In this document: piece by piece, positions 17,879 to 27,692 of the stretch
Layout: each line of letters starts with the position of its first letter
Position numbering within the stretch: position 1 is the stretch's first letter
Origin: Ignavibacteriales bacterium
GTDB taxonomy: Bacteria; Bacteroidota; Ignavibacteria; Ignavibacteriales; Ignavibacteriaceae
DNA: 64,000 bases
NCBI GenBank assembly: GCA_016709155.1
Contig: JADJEI010000001.1
Coordinates: forward strand, 248,001 to 312,000
Direction of reading: 5' to 3'
The notes under the pieces: generated by a model
What the model was told of the DNA's origin: nothing
The model's input: only the letters and a program-made list of their open reading frames with translations
The model's database searches: none
Position numbers and translations under genes: made by a program

Positions 17879-19591
17879 ATGGCAAAAGAAAATATTATAA
17901 AAATACTAACCGACACAGATTTTACTGTCGTGGATGTTGAAACAACTGGATTAAGCCCTTCAAATAATAGAATTATAGAAATAGCATTAGTCAAAATCCG
18001 GGATGGGGAAATTATAGATAACTTTCATTCATTCATTAATCCCGGTCGGGAAATTCCATACTACATAACTCAATTCACCGGAATAACTAATGACGATGTT
18101 TATGATGCTCCATTCTTTGAAGAGATAGCCGATGATATACTTTCGTTCATAGGGGCTTCAATTCTAACAGGACATAATTTATCATTTGATAAAAGTTTTT
18201 TAAGAAGAGAATTATTAAGCCTTGACAGAGAGGATATTCCGAATAAAGATCTGTGTACATTAAAAATTGCACGACGCTTATATCCGGAATTGCCGAGTAA
18301 ATCACTCGGGGCAGTATGCAAATATCTTGGAATCAGAAATAAAAATTCACATCGTGCTTTATCGGACGCACAGGCTACGGCAAAAATATTATTCAAGATG
18401 ATTGATAATCTTTATAAGAATTTTGAAATCACAACGCTCGATAAATTGCTTGATTTTCAAAAATCGCCTGACATAAAAAAGAAAATAAAAATTAAAAAAT
18501 CACTTGCAGAAGATACATCAGTACTGCCAAATGCTCCTGGCATATATTATTTTCTAAATAGTAAAGGAAATATTATTTATATCGGGAAAGCCAAATCACT
18601 GCGTGACAGGCTCAACTCTTACTTTTCTTCATCAACACCACGCAAATCAAAAAAGATAATACAACAAGCTTCGCATTTAAATATTCAGATTACAAATTCC
18701 GAATTAACTGCTCTGCTGCTTGAAGCTGAGTTAATCAAACAGCTCAATCCAAAACACAATTCACAGTTAAAAAAATATGGTAATAAATATTTTTTAAGAA
18801 TTACAAAAAATCATCCGGCACCTGCAATTGAAATTTCTAATTATTTTGATTTTGACGGTAATGATTATTTCGGATTATTTATTTCGAGAAAAAAAGTTGA
18901 TTCGATTCGCGAGATGATTGATAAAACTTTTGCACTCCGTGAATGTACAGATAGAGATTTCTCAAAAGGGAAAAAATGTTTCCTTGCAGAAATTGACAGA
19001 TGCATTGCTCCTTGCGAATTTTCCTATGGCGGAGAGTATCAAGAAGAACTTGAAAAAGTTTATGAATTTCTCTACGGCAAGAATCAATTCGCATTAAATC
19101 GCTTGCTTGGTAAAATGAAAAATTACTCCGAGTCACTTCAGTTTGAAAAAGCTGCAGAGATTAAATCTGTTATTGATTTGATTTTAGCACAAACTCATAA
19201 ATCTTCACTGCTTGCCGAGCCTGTTAATTCAGCTAAAGTATTATTTGAAGTGAATGAAAAATTTGGAACTGATTATCTTCTTTTAATTGAGGGGAAAGTA
19301 TTCGTTAAAAAATATGCACTTGAAAAAAGAGATACCTTTGAACAAGCGCTTGACGATTTCTATTCCGGTTCAATTCAAGTTGATAATTTCCCAACTGATG
19401 AAGATCTTGAAAAAATGAAAATCATTTTAAATTGGATTATTAAGAATCGGAACAAAGTAAAAATTTATTACTTGAAAAATTATGAGACTAAACGTTTACT
19501 CTTTGCTGCTCTCCAAAATCATTTCACTATAAATATTCCTCCGGCGGAATCTACATTCGATATAAAAAATTTTATGACAGAAAATAGTTAG
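17879..19591 (+). CDS. DnaQ-like 3'-5' exonuclease fused to a UvrC-type GIY-YIG nuclease
   Basis: A protein of about 570 residues with two nuclease parts. Residues 1-180 form a DEDD exonuclease like DNA polymerase III epsilon (FTVVDVETTGLSP, GHNLSFDKSFL, HRALSDAQATA). Residues from about 215 to 300 form a GIY-YIG domain as in UvrC and Cho (APGIYYFLNSKGNIIYIGKAKSLRDRL), and a UVR-like helical segment follows near residue 430. Such epsilon/UvrC-like fusions are known in several phyla and are presumed to act in DNA repair. ATG 17879 is preferred over the preceding TTG 17876. The next gene starts eight bases later. Confidence 0.88.
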   Translation: MAKENIIKILTDTDFTVVDVETTGLSPSNNRIIEIALVKIRDGEIIDNFHSFINPGREIPYYITQFTGITNDDVYDAPFFEEIADDILSFIGASILTGHNLSFDKSFLRRELLSLDREDIPNKDLCTLKIARRLYPELPSKSLGAVCKYLGIRNKNSHRALSDAQATAKILFKMIDNLYKNFEITTLDKLLDFQKSPDIKKKIKIKKSLAEDTSVLPNAPGIYYFLNSKGNIIYIGKAKSLRDRLNSYFSSSTPRKSKKIIQQASHLNIQITNSELTALLLEAELIKQLNPKHNSQLKKYGNKYFLRITKNHPAPAIEISNYFDFDGNDYFGLFISRKKVDSIREMIDKTFALRECTDRDFSKGKKCFLAEIDRCIAPCEFSYGGEYQEELEKVYEFLYGKNQFALNRLLGKMKNYSESLQFEKAAEIKSVIDLILAQTHKSSLLAEPVNSAKVLFEVNEKFGTDYLLLIEGKVFVKKYALEKRDTFEQALDDFYSGSIQVDNFPTDEDLEKMKIILNWIIKNRNKVKIYYLKNYETKRLLFAALQNHFTINIPPAESTFDIKNFMTENS

Positions 19592-19598
19592 GCTGAAA

Positions 19599-20396
19599 GT
19601 GAATAATTTAAACAATCAAGATCTACTTCTTCCGATATTAAATGATAAGCGATCCGGTTCCCAGGATTTGCTAATAAAGATCAATAAAATTCTTTTGATA
19701 AATATTAAGCGGCGCGAATCGCTCAACAGAATAATCTCAATCTTCAAAAAATCATTTTCTGAATTTCAGGTAATAAAATCAAATTTAGATAAGTACGAAA
19801 AACTATTGCAAAAAAATCAACTAAAACAATTAGAGAATTATTTGAAAGAATCGAGCCATTACTGTGAGGATACTTACCGCGCTATTTTCAAAAAACTTTA
19901 TGCGTGCTATTCACAATCCGACTTTATATTTACTCTATCGAACAGCAGAACAATTATTTAAGTTTTAAAACTTTGGAAACATCAGAATAAAAATATTAAG
20001 GTTACAGTGTGTGAATCGCGCCCAAAATTTGAAGGAAGATTCGCTGCAAAAGAATTAGCAAAGCATGGACTTGATACAACTTTAATTACAGAAGCCCTGA
20101 TGGCAAAATTTATTCCACAAGTTGATTTAGTTTTGATAGGCGCGGATAAAATATTAAAAGATGGAAGTGTGATTAATAAAACCGGCAGCTTATCCTCAGC
20201 AATAATAGCCAAATATTATAAGAAGCCATTTGTTGTTGCAGCATCAAAAGAAAAAATTTCACAGCAAACCAACTCGTTAATAAAAGAAGAAAACCCGAGA
20301 GAGATACTATCCGATCAGATAAAAAAATTAAACCCTGTCAATATTTATTTTGAAGTAATAGCCAAAAGTCTAATAACAAAAATTGTTACTGATTAG
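19599..20396 (+). CDS. IF-2B-like protein (eIF2B alpha/beta/delta, MtnA superfamily), interrupted by in-frame TAA
   Basis: About 265 residues in one frame, with a single TAA at 19959-19961 between LSNSRTII and VLKLWKHQNK. The second half carries VCESRPKFEGRFAAKELA, LVLIGADKILKDGSVINKTG and the C-terminal helical region typical of IF-2B-like sugar-phosphate isomerase homologues such as ribose 1,5-bisphosphate isomerase and MtnA. The GAD motif aspartate is the usual catalytic acid. Because frame and homology continue across the stop, it is a point change or sequence error (for example GAA to TAA), not a frameshift. The start is GTG 19599, right after the exonuclease gene. Confidence 0.75.
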
Positions 20397-21745
20397 GTAG
20401 AATTGATATCAACGAGTTGCCTTGTCTTCTTGATAAATCTAACTGTCAGCATTGATGCGGAAGCCGCCAGGCTGATTAATAACCCCACCCAAATTCCAAT
20501 AACACCCAAACCAAAGACAAATCCAAACAAGTAAGCTGACGGCAGTCCTATTATCCAGTAGGCAATAAAAGTAATAAGAGTTGGAATTTTAACATCGGTA
20601 AGTCCGCGCAATATACCGATACCGACAGCCTGCACGCCATCGAATATCTGGAATATTGCTGCAATAATAATTAATGAAGAAGCAATCAATATTACCTCAT
20701 CATCCTTTATGTAAAGCGTTGGTAAATACCTATTCAAACTCATAAATAGGATTCCAAATAATGTCATTAACGCAACACCCAAAACTAAAGCCGTGATGCC
20801 GGCAGTTCTTACACCAACAAAATCTTTTTTACCGAGTGCATCTCCAACTCTAATTCCACCGGCAGAAGAGATACCAAGCACAATCATGAATGAAATTGAA
20901 GCAAGGTTGATTGCAATCTGATGAGCCGCAAGCGGCTTTGTACCTATCCACCCCACCATTATAACTGCAAATGAAAAAGCTCCCACCTCAAATAAATATT
21001 GGAACCCACTTGGCAAGCCCAGATTTAATATTTTTTTTATTGTTGGATAATCAATCGAATGAACGACCGGCAGCATATTATAACTTCGAAAGTTGAGAGA
21101 ACGATTTGTATAAATAATTAATCCTACAGCCATGAAAATTCTTGACATTAAGGTAGCCCATCCGGCTCCATCAAGTCCTAATTGAGGAAAACCAAGATTA
21201 CCATAAATCAATAACCAATTAGTGAATGCATTTACTAAATTAGCGAGTATTGAAAAGTACATGGCTGGTTTTGTGAAAGACAATCCTTCAATAAATTGCT
21301 TGTATGAATGGAACATTAAGACCGGGATGATAGAAAGTCCTAATATTCTTGTGTAAGAGGAAGCTTGATTCACCACCTCCTGCGGCTGCTCAAGATATTG
21401 AATAAAATATGAAATAATTACTATGACGGTTAAAGTTATTAGCCCAAAAGTGATGTTGACCAGTATAGATTGTTTAAAATATTTCTCGCACCCATCCTGA
21501 TCTCCTGCACCGTTTGAAATTGCTACAAGCGGTGTGACTGCAATTGCCACACCAAGACTAACTATAAATATTACCATAGTTAAACTGTTCCCAAGCGATG
21601 CTGCTGCAAGCGGTGCTGCACCAATTTCCCCCACCATCAAACTGTCAACGACGCCCATCATCATAAACCCAAGTTGACCTATCATTACCGGATAGGCTAA
21701 ATTTATGGTTTCTTTAATATTTTTTAAATCAGAAGATTCTCTCAT
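20393..21745 (-). CDS. MATE family efflux transporter (NorM-like)
   Basis: A 450-residue membrane protein with about twelve transmembrane segments and the MATE pattern of two related halves. The N-terminal region reads LAYPVMIGQLGFMMMGVVDSLMVG; the corresponding second-half helix contains LGLPSGFQYLFEVGAF. NorM-type proteins export cationic compounds in exchange for sodium ions or protons across the cytoplasmic membrane. Transcription converges with the IF-2B-like gene, overlapping by four bases. No regulator is next to it. Confidence 0.9.
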   Translation of the reverse strand: MRESSDLKNIKETINLAYPVMIGQLGFMMMGVVDSLMVGEIGAAPLAAASLGNSLTMVIFIVSLGVAIAVTPLVAISNGAGDQDGCEKYFKQSILVNITFGLITLTVIVIISYFIQYLEQPQEVVNQASSYTRILGLSIIPVLMFHSYKQFIEGLSFTKPAMYFSILANLVNAFTNWLLIYGNLGFPQLGLDGAGWATLMSRIFMAVGLIIYTNRSLNFRSYNMLPVVHSIDYPTIKKILNLGLPSGFQYLFEVGAFSFAVIMVGWIGTKPLAAHQIAINLASISFMIVLGISSAGGIRVGDALGKKDFVGVRTAGITALVLGVALMTLFGILFMSLNRYLPTLYIKDDEVILIASSLIIIAAIFQIFDGVQAVGIGILRGLTDVKIPTLITFIAYWIIGLPSAYLFGFVFGLGVIGIWVGLLISLAASASMLTVRFIKKTRQLVDINST

Positions 21746-21897
21746 TTCAAGTAATAAGTATAATGCAATTTAAGAAATAATTGAACTTCTAAATGAGTGC
21801 TGTTAATAGTGAATGTAGAAAGGAAGAGGTTTATTAATGAACGTGGAATATTAATAGAAATATGATGGGGGATACTAAATATTCTTAATCAATAATT

Positions 21898-22140
21898 TTA
21901 GTTGCTATTTTTTATAGAAGAAGTATTTCCTTTTAGAAAATTTTTTTGAGTAAAATACAAATTATTGTGAGCACTCAGACTATCTATCTGCCTCATAGAT
22001 AGTTTCTTTATTTTTTCCAAGCCTAAACTATTAACAAGAAAAGCTGAGCTGTCTTTCTGTGCTTTGAAAATTTCAAGCGATGAGCCGAGAATTCCACCTA
22101 ATAAAAAAAAGAATAACACAATTAGTCCAAATGTTTTCAT
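21898..22140 (-). CDS. Small single-pass membrane or secreted protein, unknown
   Basis: An 80-residue protein with one N-terminal hydrophobic segment (LIVLFFFLLGGILG) and a polar C-terminal part. The ATG 22140 follows a GGAA site, and it lies 17 bases downstream of the deacetylase gene on the same strand, so it may be co-transcribed. No known family is recognised. Confidence 0.5.
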   Translation of the reverse strand: MKTFGLIVLFFFLLGGILGSSLEIFKAQKDSSAFLVNSLGLEKIKKLSMRQIDSLSAHNNLYFTQKNFLKGNTSSIKNSN

Positions 22141-22157
22141 ATAAAATTTCCAAAAAT

Positions 22158-23627
22158 TTATTTAGAAAGAATTAATTTTTTTACTTCTTGCTTATTGCCA
22201 ACCAAAATTTTGTAAAAATAGATACCTGAAGCCAATTCCTTTGGATCGAATATTACTTCGTGAGCGCCGCTTTCAAACTCGCTATCAACTAATTTAGTAA
22301 TTTCCCTTCCCAACATATCAAAGATTGACAATTCAACATGCGAGCGATTTTTCAAATCAAATTTTATTTTGGTTGAGGGGTTAAACGGGTTTGGATAATT
22401 TTGATGTAGGATAAAATCATCCGGCAATATTTCAGCAATTGATTCTACACTTGTTAAATGACTATTGTAAAGTTCAATCATTCCAGCATCAGGAATAACC
22501 TGAACTCTGACAATAAAATTGATTCCATCAAAAAAAGAATTGTAAAATGAAGTCGTGCTGCCTTGAATTAAAGTAATTTCATTCCAATTATCAGGGACGA
22601 TTATGTCGGCTGTGATTGGGAAATTATAAATTGCATTATCAAGAGTATCTGATAGTTCAATTTGAATTTTATCTGAAGTGGCGCTGACTAAGTTCGTAAA
22701 ATATGAATCGCGTTCTTTCATATATTTTGTAACATTAGCAACCGTTGCAACCCAAACATGATTATTAATTGTCTGATCATATATCCAATTACAGACAAGT
22801 TCAAACCACTCTGCTGCAACCGGTTCATATAAACCAGCTTGAATTGCATCTTGAAGTAAGGAGTAAGGAAGAGTTTCATGTGTTTGCATAATTGCCCAAC
22901 CGTTTTGAGCCATGGAGGATTGAACCCAATCTTTAAAATCTTCAAATTCATCAAGGTCATCAAACAAGGAATCACGCGGTAGATCAAAAGTAAATGGAAA
23001 ACTATTCAACCCAAACCAGGCTGAATCATTAAGAGAATATCAAGTAGATTCAGGTCCAACAGCCCTTGCTGATTGATAAAACAAACTTGTAAAATAATCC
23101 ACAATACTGTTATGTTCTGAATAAGGATAAGCAAACGTGATACAATTTTTATCAGGCAGTTTAGAATCAATAATCTGTTTAGATTCATACAATTCGAACA
23201 ACAATGAACCTTCCAATAAAGTATCTCCTATTTCGAGGTCGGGAAAATGAGGGTGGGTCATAGAATGTGATCCAATTTCATGACCGGAATCAGAGGCTTC
23301 AATGAATTCCCGCCAACTTCCATAACGCCAAATACCAGGTAATGAATCGGTTACATAAGGTGGAATTAAATAAAACGTTCCCTTAAATCCATAATGTTCA
23401 AGTATAGGAAATGCAAATGTGTATTGAGATAATAATCCATCATCAAAAGAAAAACTGAAGGCAGATGATTTATCATCCTGCCACCTTTTAACATCAACCT
23501 GCCCGATGAGTGTAGTATCATCACGAAGCACTGATTCAGGAATTAAATCTTTATAAAGAATATTTGGCAAAATACTTACCTGCGAAATAATCAAAGTAAA
23601 TAATAATATTTTTAATCGATCACGCAT
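22158..23627 (-). CDS. Secreted polysaccharide deacetylase with T9SS sorting domain, interrupted by in-frame TGA
   Basis: Signal peptide (MRDRLKILLFTLIISQ), then a NodB-type deacetylase domain with SFSFDDG (metal-binding Asp pair), GHEIGSHSMTHPHF (metal-binding histidines) and ITFAYPYSEH. The same frame continues past a TGA at 23040-23042 into FKDWVQSSM, WAIMQTHETLPYS (late catalytic histidine region), a beta-sandwich-like stretch and a T9SS C-terminal domain (QNYPNPFNP; ending YFYKILVGN). Without readthrough, the T9SS signal would be lost. The TGA does not look like a selenocysteine site, because no evident hairpin follows. ATG 23627 is chosen over GTG 23660 because it gives a cleaner signal peptide. 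Confidence 0.8.
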
Positions 23628-23840
23628 TAGATTTCTTATGTTAAATGATTTAGAAAACACGATTTATGCCACAAACTTAAACAAAAGCATCTTAAATATC
23701 TCCAAAATCAAAATCTTATGAATTACTTCAGTCGAGAATAATTTCAAAAAAGGACAAGCAATAAAAAGTGAACCATAAAGAAACATCTTTTATTGAACGT
23801 ATTTTATAAAATTGGAGAATAAAGAAGTGTTGAAATTCAG

Positions 23841-23928
23841 CGGAGAGAGAGGGATTCGAACCCTCGGACCGAAAAAATCGGTCAACGGTTTTCGAGACCG
23901 CCCCGTTCAACCACTCTGGCATCTCTCC
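23841..23928 (-). tRNA. tRNA-Ser (anticodon CGA)
   Basis: On the minus strand the acceptor GGAGAGA pairs with TCTCTCC plus discriminator G. The anticodon loop CTCGAAA gives CGA. A long variable arm (GACCG / CGGTC around a T-run) and the T arm GAGGGTTCGAATCCCTC are present, as expected for serine tRNA. The CCA end is not encoded. Confidence 0.95.
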
Positions 23929-23946
23929 GATAAAATATTTGGCTTA

Positions 23947-24732
23947 TTAAATATACAATGTTGAAACTAATATTATCAGCGCACCAAATATAAAATTACT
24001 TAAAACTAAAACCGTATGATTTTTTAACATTTCACCAAAAATTGCATGAAATGATAAATAAATAAATCCGCCGGATATATGAGCAAGTAAAATTCCCATT
24101 AACAGCGGACTAACCCCTTCCTGCAAAAAGTAAAATCCCACTAAGCCCCCAATCACAGTTGTGACTTCTACTAACGCGACATATAATAAAACTTTAATTT
24201 TGGAATAACCTGCTCCAAACATCAAAGAAGCTAATGCCAGACCTTCAGGAAATTTATGAATTAGTATTGCCACAAAAACAGAACTTACTTTTTCAAAATG
24301 TTCTGCACTCGTAGTAATGGCAATACCATCGAGGAAAGAATGAAATGACAATGCAGTAAATAAAGTAAGAAATATTTCGGAAAATTTCTTAGTTGTTTTT
24401 TCGTCAAAGTGCGATGCTGAGCAAGCAGGACAAACGTGAGAATAATATTTACTAATGAAAAAAAATAAAAAATACCCCGACGATATGCTAAATGCAACTT
24501 CGATTAATGAAATACTATTTCCTGCTTCGGGAAGCAGCGCAAAAAGTGCTGCACCCATCAACGCCCCTGCAGAAAAAGAAATCAAGCTGCACAGCCTCCG
24601 ATGATTAAGTTTAAGCATCGAAGTAAAAACTGCGCCTGAAATTGCAGATAGGAAAGCGATTATCGGCTGGACAAGAAACGAAATCATTATTTGAATAATT
24701 GAAATTTTATTACTTTGAAAATAACTCTCCAA
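23947..24732 (-). CDS. ZIP family metal transporter
   Basis: A membrane protein of 245-261 residues with about eight transmembrane helices. The ZIP signature in helices IV and V is intact: ALSFHSFLDGIAI and ILIHKFPEGLALASLMF, whose histidines and glutamate form the metal site. Members import zinc, iron or other divalent metals into the cytosol. A cysteine pair (CPACSASH) lies in the cytoplasmic loop, in place of the usual His-rich loop. The long form starts at TTG 24732; an internal ATG at 24687 gives a form lacking 15 residues, and the correct start is uncertain. It lies between two serine tRNA genes. Confidence 0.88.
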   Translation of the reverse strand: MESYFQSNKISIIQIMISFLVQPIIAFLSAISGAVFTSMLKLNHRRLCSLISFSAGALMGAALFALLPEAGNSISLIEVAFSISSGYFLFFFISKYYSHVCPACSASHFDEKTTKKFSEIFLTLFTALSFHSFLDGIAITTSAEHFEKVSSVFVAILIHKFPEGLALASLMFGAGYSKIKVLLYVALVEVTTVIGGLVGFYFLQEGVSPLLMGILLAHISGGFIYLSFHAIFGEMLKNHTVLVLSNFIFGALIILVSTLYI

Positions 24733-24802
24733 ACTTATTTCCCCAAATCGTGGCGAATTTTTGGTAGGCTAAACTTAAATAATTATATTTGCAACCTTAA
24801 TT

Positions 24803-24892
<90 letters not shown>

Positions 24893-25031
24893 ATAATAGT
24901 ACTCATCACAACTTCAAGTTATTATAGAAATATTGACTAAATTATTTTAATACTTTTGTGATTATTAAGGAAGTGAAATTATTAAAATGTTTATTTAGTC
25001 TTTCATTATTTCTAACAAGATTTACCTCATA

Positions 25032-26828
25032 ATGAAAATGAAATATTTAGTTTTATATATACTATTTCTGTTTTGCATTTTCATCCCCAAAAATTTCGCA
25101 CAGAACCAATTAATTCTAAGAGATGGTCTTAACTCTTACTCTGTTAATTCATTTATATACACATTATTTGACAGCACAAAGATACAAACAATAAAAGACG
25201 TATCCCGGGATTCTGTGTTCAATTAATTTAAGAATCTAAAGCAGGAACAGTTAAATTTAGGATATCGCTCTGAAGTAATTTGGCTGCGGTTTACTATCAG
25301 GAATAATTCCAAGAAAACTAATTGGCTTTTAAGTTTAAATTCTGCTGGCATTGATAAAGCTATTCTTTTTACTCCATTAAGTAATGGAAGATTTAAGAAA
25401 GATAAAGCCGGACTCATTTTCCCAAGGGAAGCCCGGGAAAACAATAGCCGTTTTATAGTTTTTCAAACTAATTTAAATCTACAGGAAACAAAAACGTATT
25501 ATATTCGGATTGAATCTGAGAAACCTATTCAACTCAACCTGGAAACCTGGCTGCCAAATTTATTTTATGAGAAAGGACAAAATGAATATATTGTCCTTGG
25601 TTTGTTTTATGGTGGTCTTGTAATGATGGCTGTTTATAATCTTTTCCTTTTCTTCTCTATAAAAGACTTTAGCTATTTTTTATTTTCCCTTTTTGTATCA
25701 TCTGTTCTGTATTATCAAGGTAATCTTGATGGGATCTATTTTCAATATTTTACACCGGATAATCCACATTATAATTTAATTTCAGCAAATATTTCTGCCG
25801 CCTCGGTCTCATTTTTTGGATTACTCTTCGTCAGAGAATTTTTACAGCTAAAAAAATATTCGAATTTTTTAAATCGGTTGTGCTTGATTTTTATTTATTC
25901 TCTCGGATTGGATGTTTTATTAATCATAATTCTACAAGTCAGTAGTTCAATCTTTACAACACCTGTCGGAGTAATCTATATTCTTTTTTCTTTTGGAACC
26001 GGGGTATATTGTCTTAAAAAAGGAAATAAGAACGCAGCTTTTTTTTTAGTAGCAGCATCATTTTTTTTATTGGGGACATTATTTAGAGTGTTAAGCGTTT
26101 TTGCATTTGTCAACGAATCATTTTTATCTGAGTATGGAATGCAAATAGGAATTTTAATCGAAATGACTATTCTATCATTTGCTCTCGGGGATAGAATTAA
26201 TTCTATAAAGCGAGAAGAAGAAATAGCAAAAGCATTAATTAGAAGCAGGATAGCAAGCGATCTTCATGATGAAATAGGCAGTAACCTCAGCAGTATATCA
26301 GTCTCAAGCCAAATCATTAAAAAGAGTGAACATCTAAATTCAGAAGAAAAAAATATGCTTGAAGAAATAATAGTGACCGCCAGAGAATCCGCTGATTCAA
26401 TACGTGATATAATTTGGTTCATAAATCCCGATCACGATAACCAGGAAGATTTAATTCTGAAGATGAAGGAAACCACGGCAAAACTGCTTAATGGCATTGA
26501 ATATTCATTCATTATGAATAAAACGGAAAAAATAAATATCAAGGATATGAAGTTTAGAAAAAATTTATTTTTAATTTATAAAGAAATTCTAAACAATATA
26601 GTTAAACACTCCAAGGCAAAGAAAGTTCTAATTTCTTTGGAAGAAAAATCAAAGTATCTTTATCTAAAAGTAATCGATGATGGATTAGGGTTTGATGAAA
26701 CTGAGGTAATATTAGGCGATGGCATTAAAAATTTAAAACAAAGAGCTAAAGGAATAAATGGATTACTAGAAATTAATAGTAAGCCATCAAAGGGCACTAC
26801 TATTACTTTGGCAGTGAAAAATAATTGA
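25032..26828 (+). CDS. 7TM-DISM sensor histidine kinase (NarX-type), interrupted by in-frame TAA
   Basis: About 598 residues in one frame with a single TAA at 25224-25226. Order: signal peptide; 7TMR-DISMED2 extracellular domain (continuing after the stop with LGYRSEVIWLRFTIRN); seven transmembrane helices from about 25600; a HisKA_3-type dimerisation domain with RIASDLHDEIGSNLSSI, where the phosphorylated histidine lies in LHDEIG; and a HATPase domain (KEILNNIVKHSKAK, IDDGLGFD, GIKNLKQRAKGI, SKPSKGTTITL). The partner is the LuxR-type regulator 95 bases downstream. The stop leaves only 64 residues, so if real the gene is dead or made as a shorter protein from 25602. Confidence 0.8.
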
Positions 26829-26922
26829 GTAATGAATTGCATTAATAAGTTAGCTGGGTTTCAGAAAAATTTATAAATCTTTCAATTTTATTAATAACCT
26901 GAATTGATTTACGGAAAGAGAA

Positions 26923-27570
26923 GTGAATTCATTGGATAAGATTACACTATGGATAATCGAGGATAATACTCACTATCGGCGAACTATATTTAAACTTATA
27001 AACCAGTCAACTGAATTCGTCTGCCGATTTGCTTTTTCATCATGCGAAGAAGCATTCCTAAAGCTGAACAAGGAGGCACCACCGGAGATTATTTTATTGG
27101 ATATAAGCCTTCAAGGAATGAGCGGAATTGACGGGATCAAAGTATTGAAGAAAATTAGTCCATCTACTCAAATAATAATATTGACAATTCACGATGATGA
27201 TAATTCTGTTTTTGAAGCGTTGTACTACGGTGCATCTGGTTATTTATTGAAAGATTCAACACCAGAAAATATTCTTGAAGCAATCAAAGAAGTAGGATTG
27301 GGCGGCGCTCCGATGAACACACAGATTGCCAGAAAAGTAATCGACCGATTCAAACTTTTGAATCCACCTCCGGGAAATTATGGTTTAACAGATAGAGAAA
27401 AAGAAATATTAAGTATGCTTATAGACGGATTAAACAAGAGTCAAATTGCTGATAAATTATTTATAAGCTTTCATACTGTAAATACTCACATTAAAAATAT
27501 TTATGAGAAACTTCATGTTCATTCCAGAAGCGGAGTGATTTCTAAAGCCTTTAAAGAAAAATTGTTCTAA
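26923..27570 (+). CDS. NarL/FixJ-type response regulator
   Basis: A 215-residue regulator: receiver domain (IIEDNTHYRR acidic pair, phosphoacceptor Asp in ILLDISLQGMSG, IILTIHDDD, the KDS lysine in YLLKDSTPENIL) followed by a LuxR-type helix-turn-helix (LTDREKEILSMLIDGLNKSQIADKL, HTVNTHIKNIYEKLHV). The start is GTG 26923 behind GGAAAGAG. It pairs with the HisKA_3-type kinase upstream and is probably a transcriptional activator. Its targets are unknown; the secreted proteins downstream are the obvious candidates. A terminator-like hairpin follows. Confidence 0.92.
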   Translation: MNSLDKITLWIIEDNTHYRRTIFKLINQSTEFVCRFAFSSCEEAFLKLNKEAPPEIILLDISLQGMSGIDGIKVLKKISPSTQIIILTIHDDDNSVFEALYYGASGYLLKDSTPENILEAIKEVGLGGAPMNTQIARKVIDRFKLLNPPPGNYGLTDREKEILSMLIDGLNKSQIADKLFISFHTVNTHIKNIYEKLHVHSRSGVISKAFKEKLF

Positions 27571-27630
27571 TAATCCCCTTCCGTTTTCTTCCCTAAAATA
27601 CCACGAACGTGCGATTGATTTAAGCTAATT

Positions 27631-27674
27631 AAAATATCATAATGCATATGAAATGTATGAAATGATATTTTTTT
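27631..27674 (+). terminator. Rho-independent terminator after the response regulator gene
   Basis: AAAATATCAT (27631-27640) pairs with ATGATATTTT (27662-27671), and the T-run continues to 27674. The loop of 21 bases is longer than usual. It lies 60 bases after the regulator's stop codon. Confidence 0.6.
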
Positions 27675-27692
27675 AATCTTAGAGGCTGCCTT

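Noticed and set aside
23040..23042. TGA in the deacetylase as a second selenocysteine codon
   Set aside because: No redox motif, no hairpin comparable to the formate dehydrogenase element follows, and deacetylases are not known selenoproteins.
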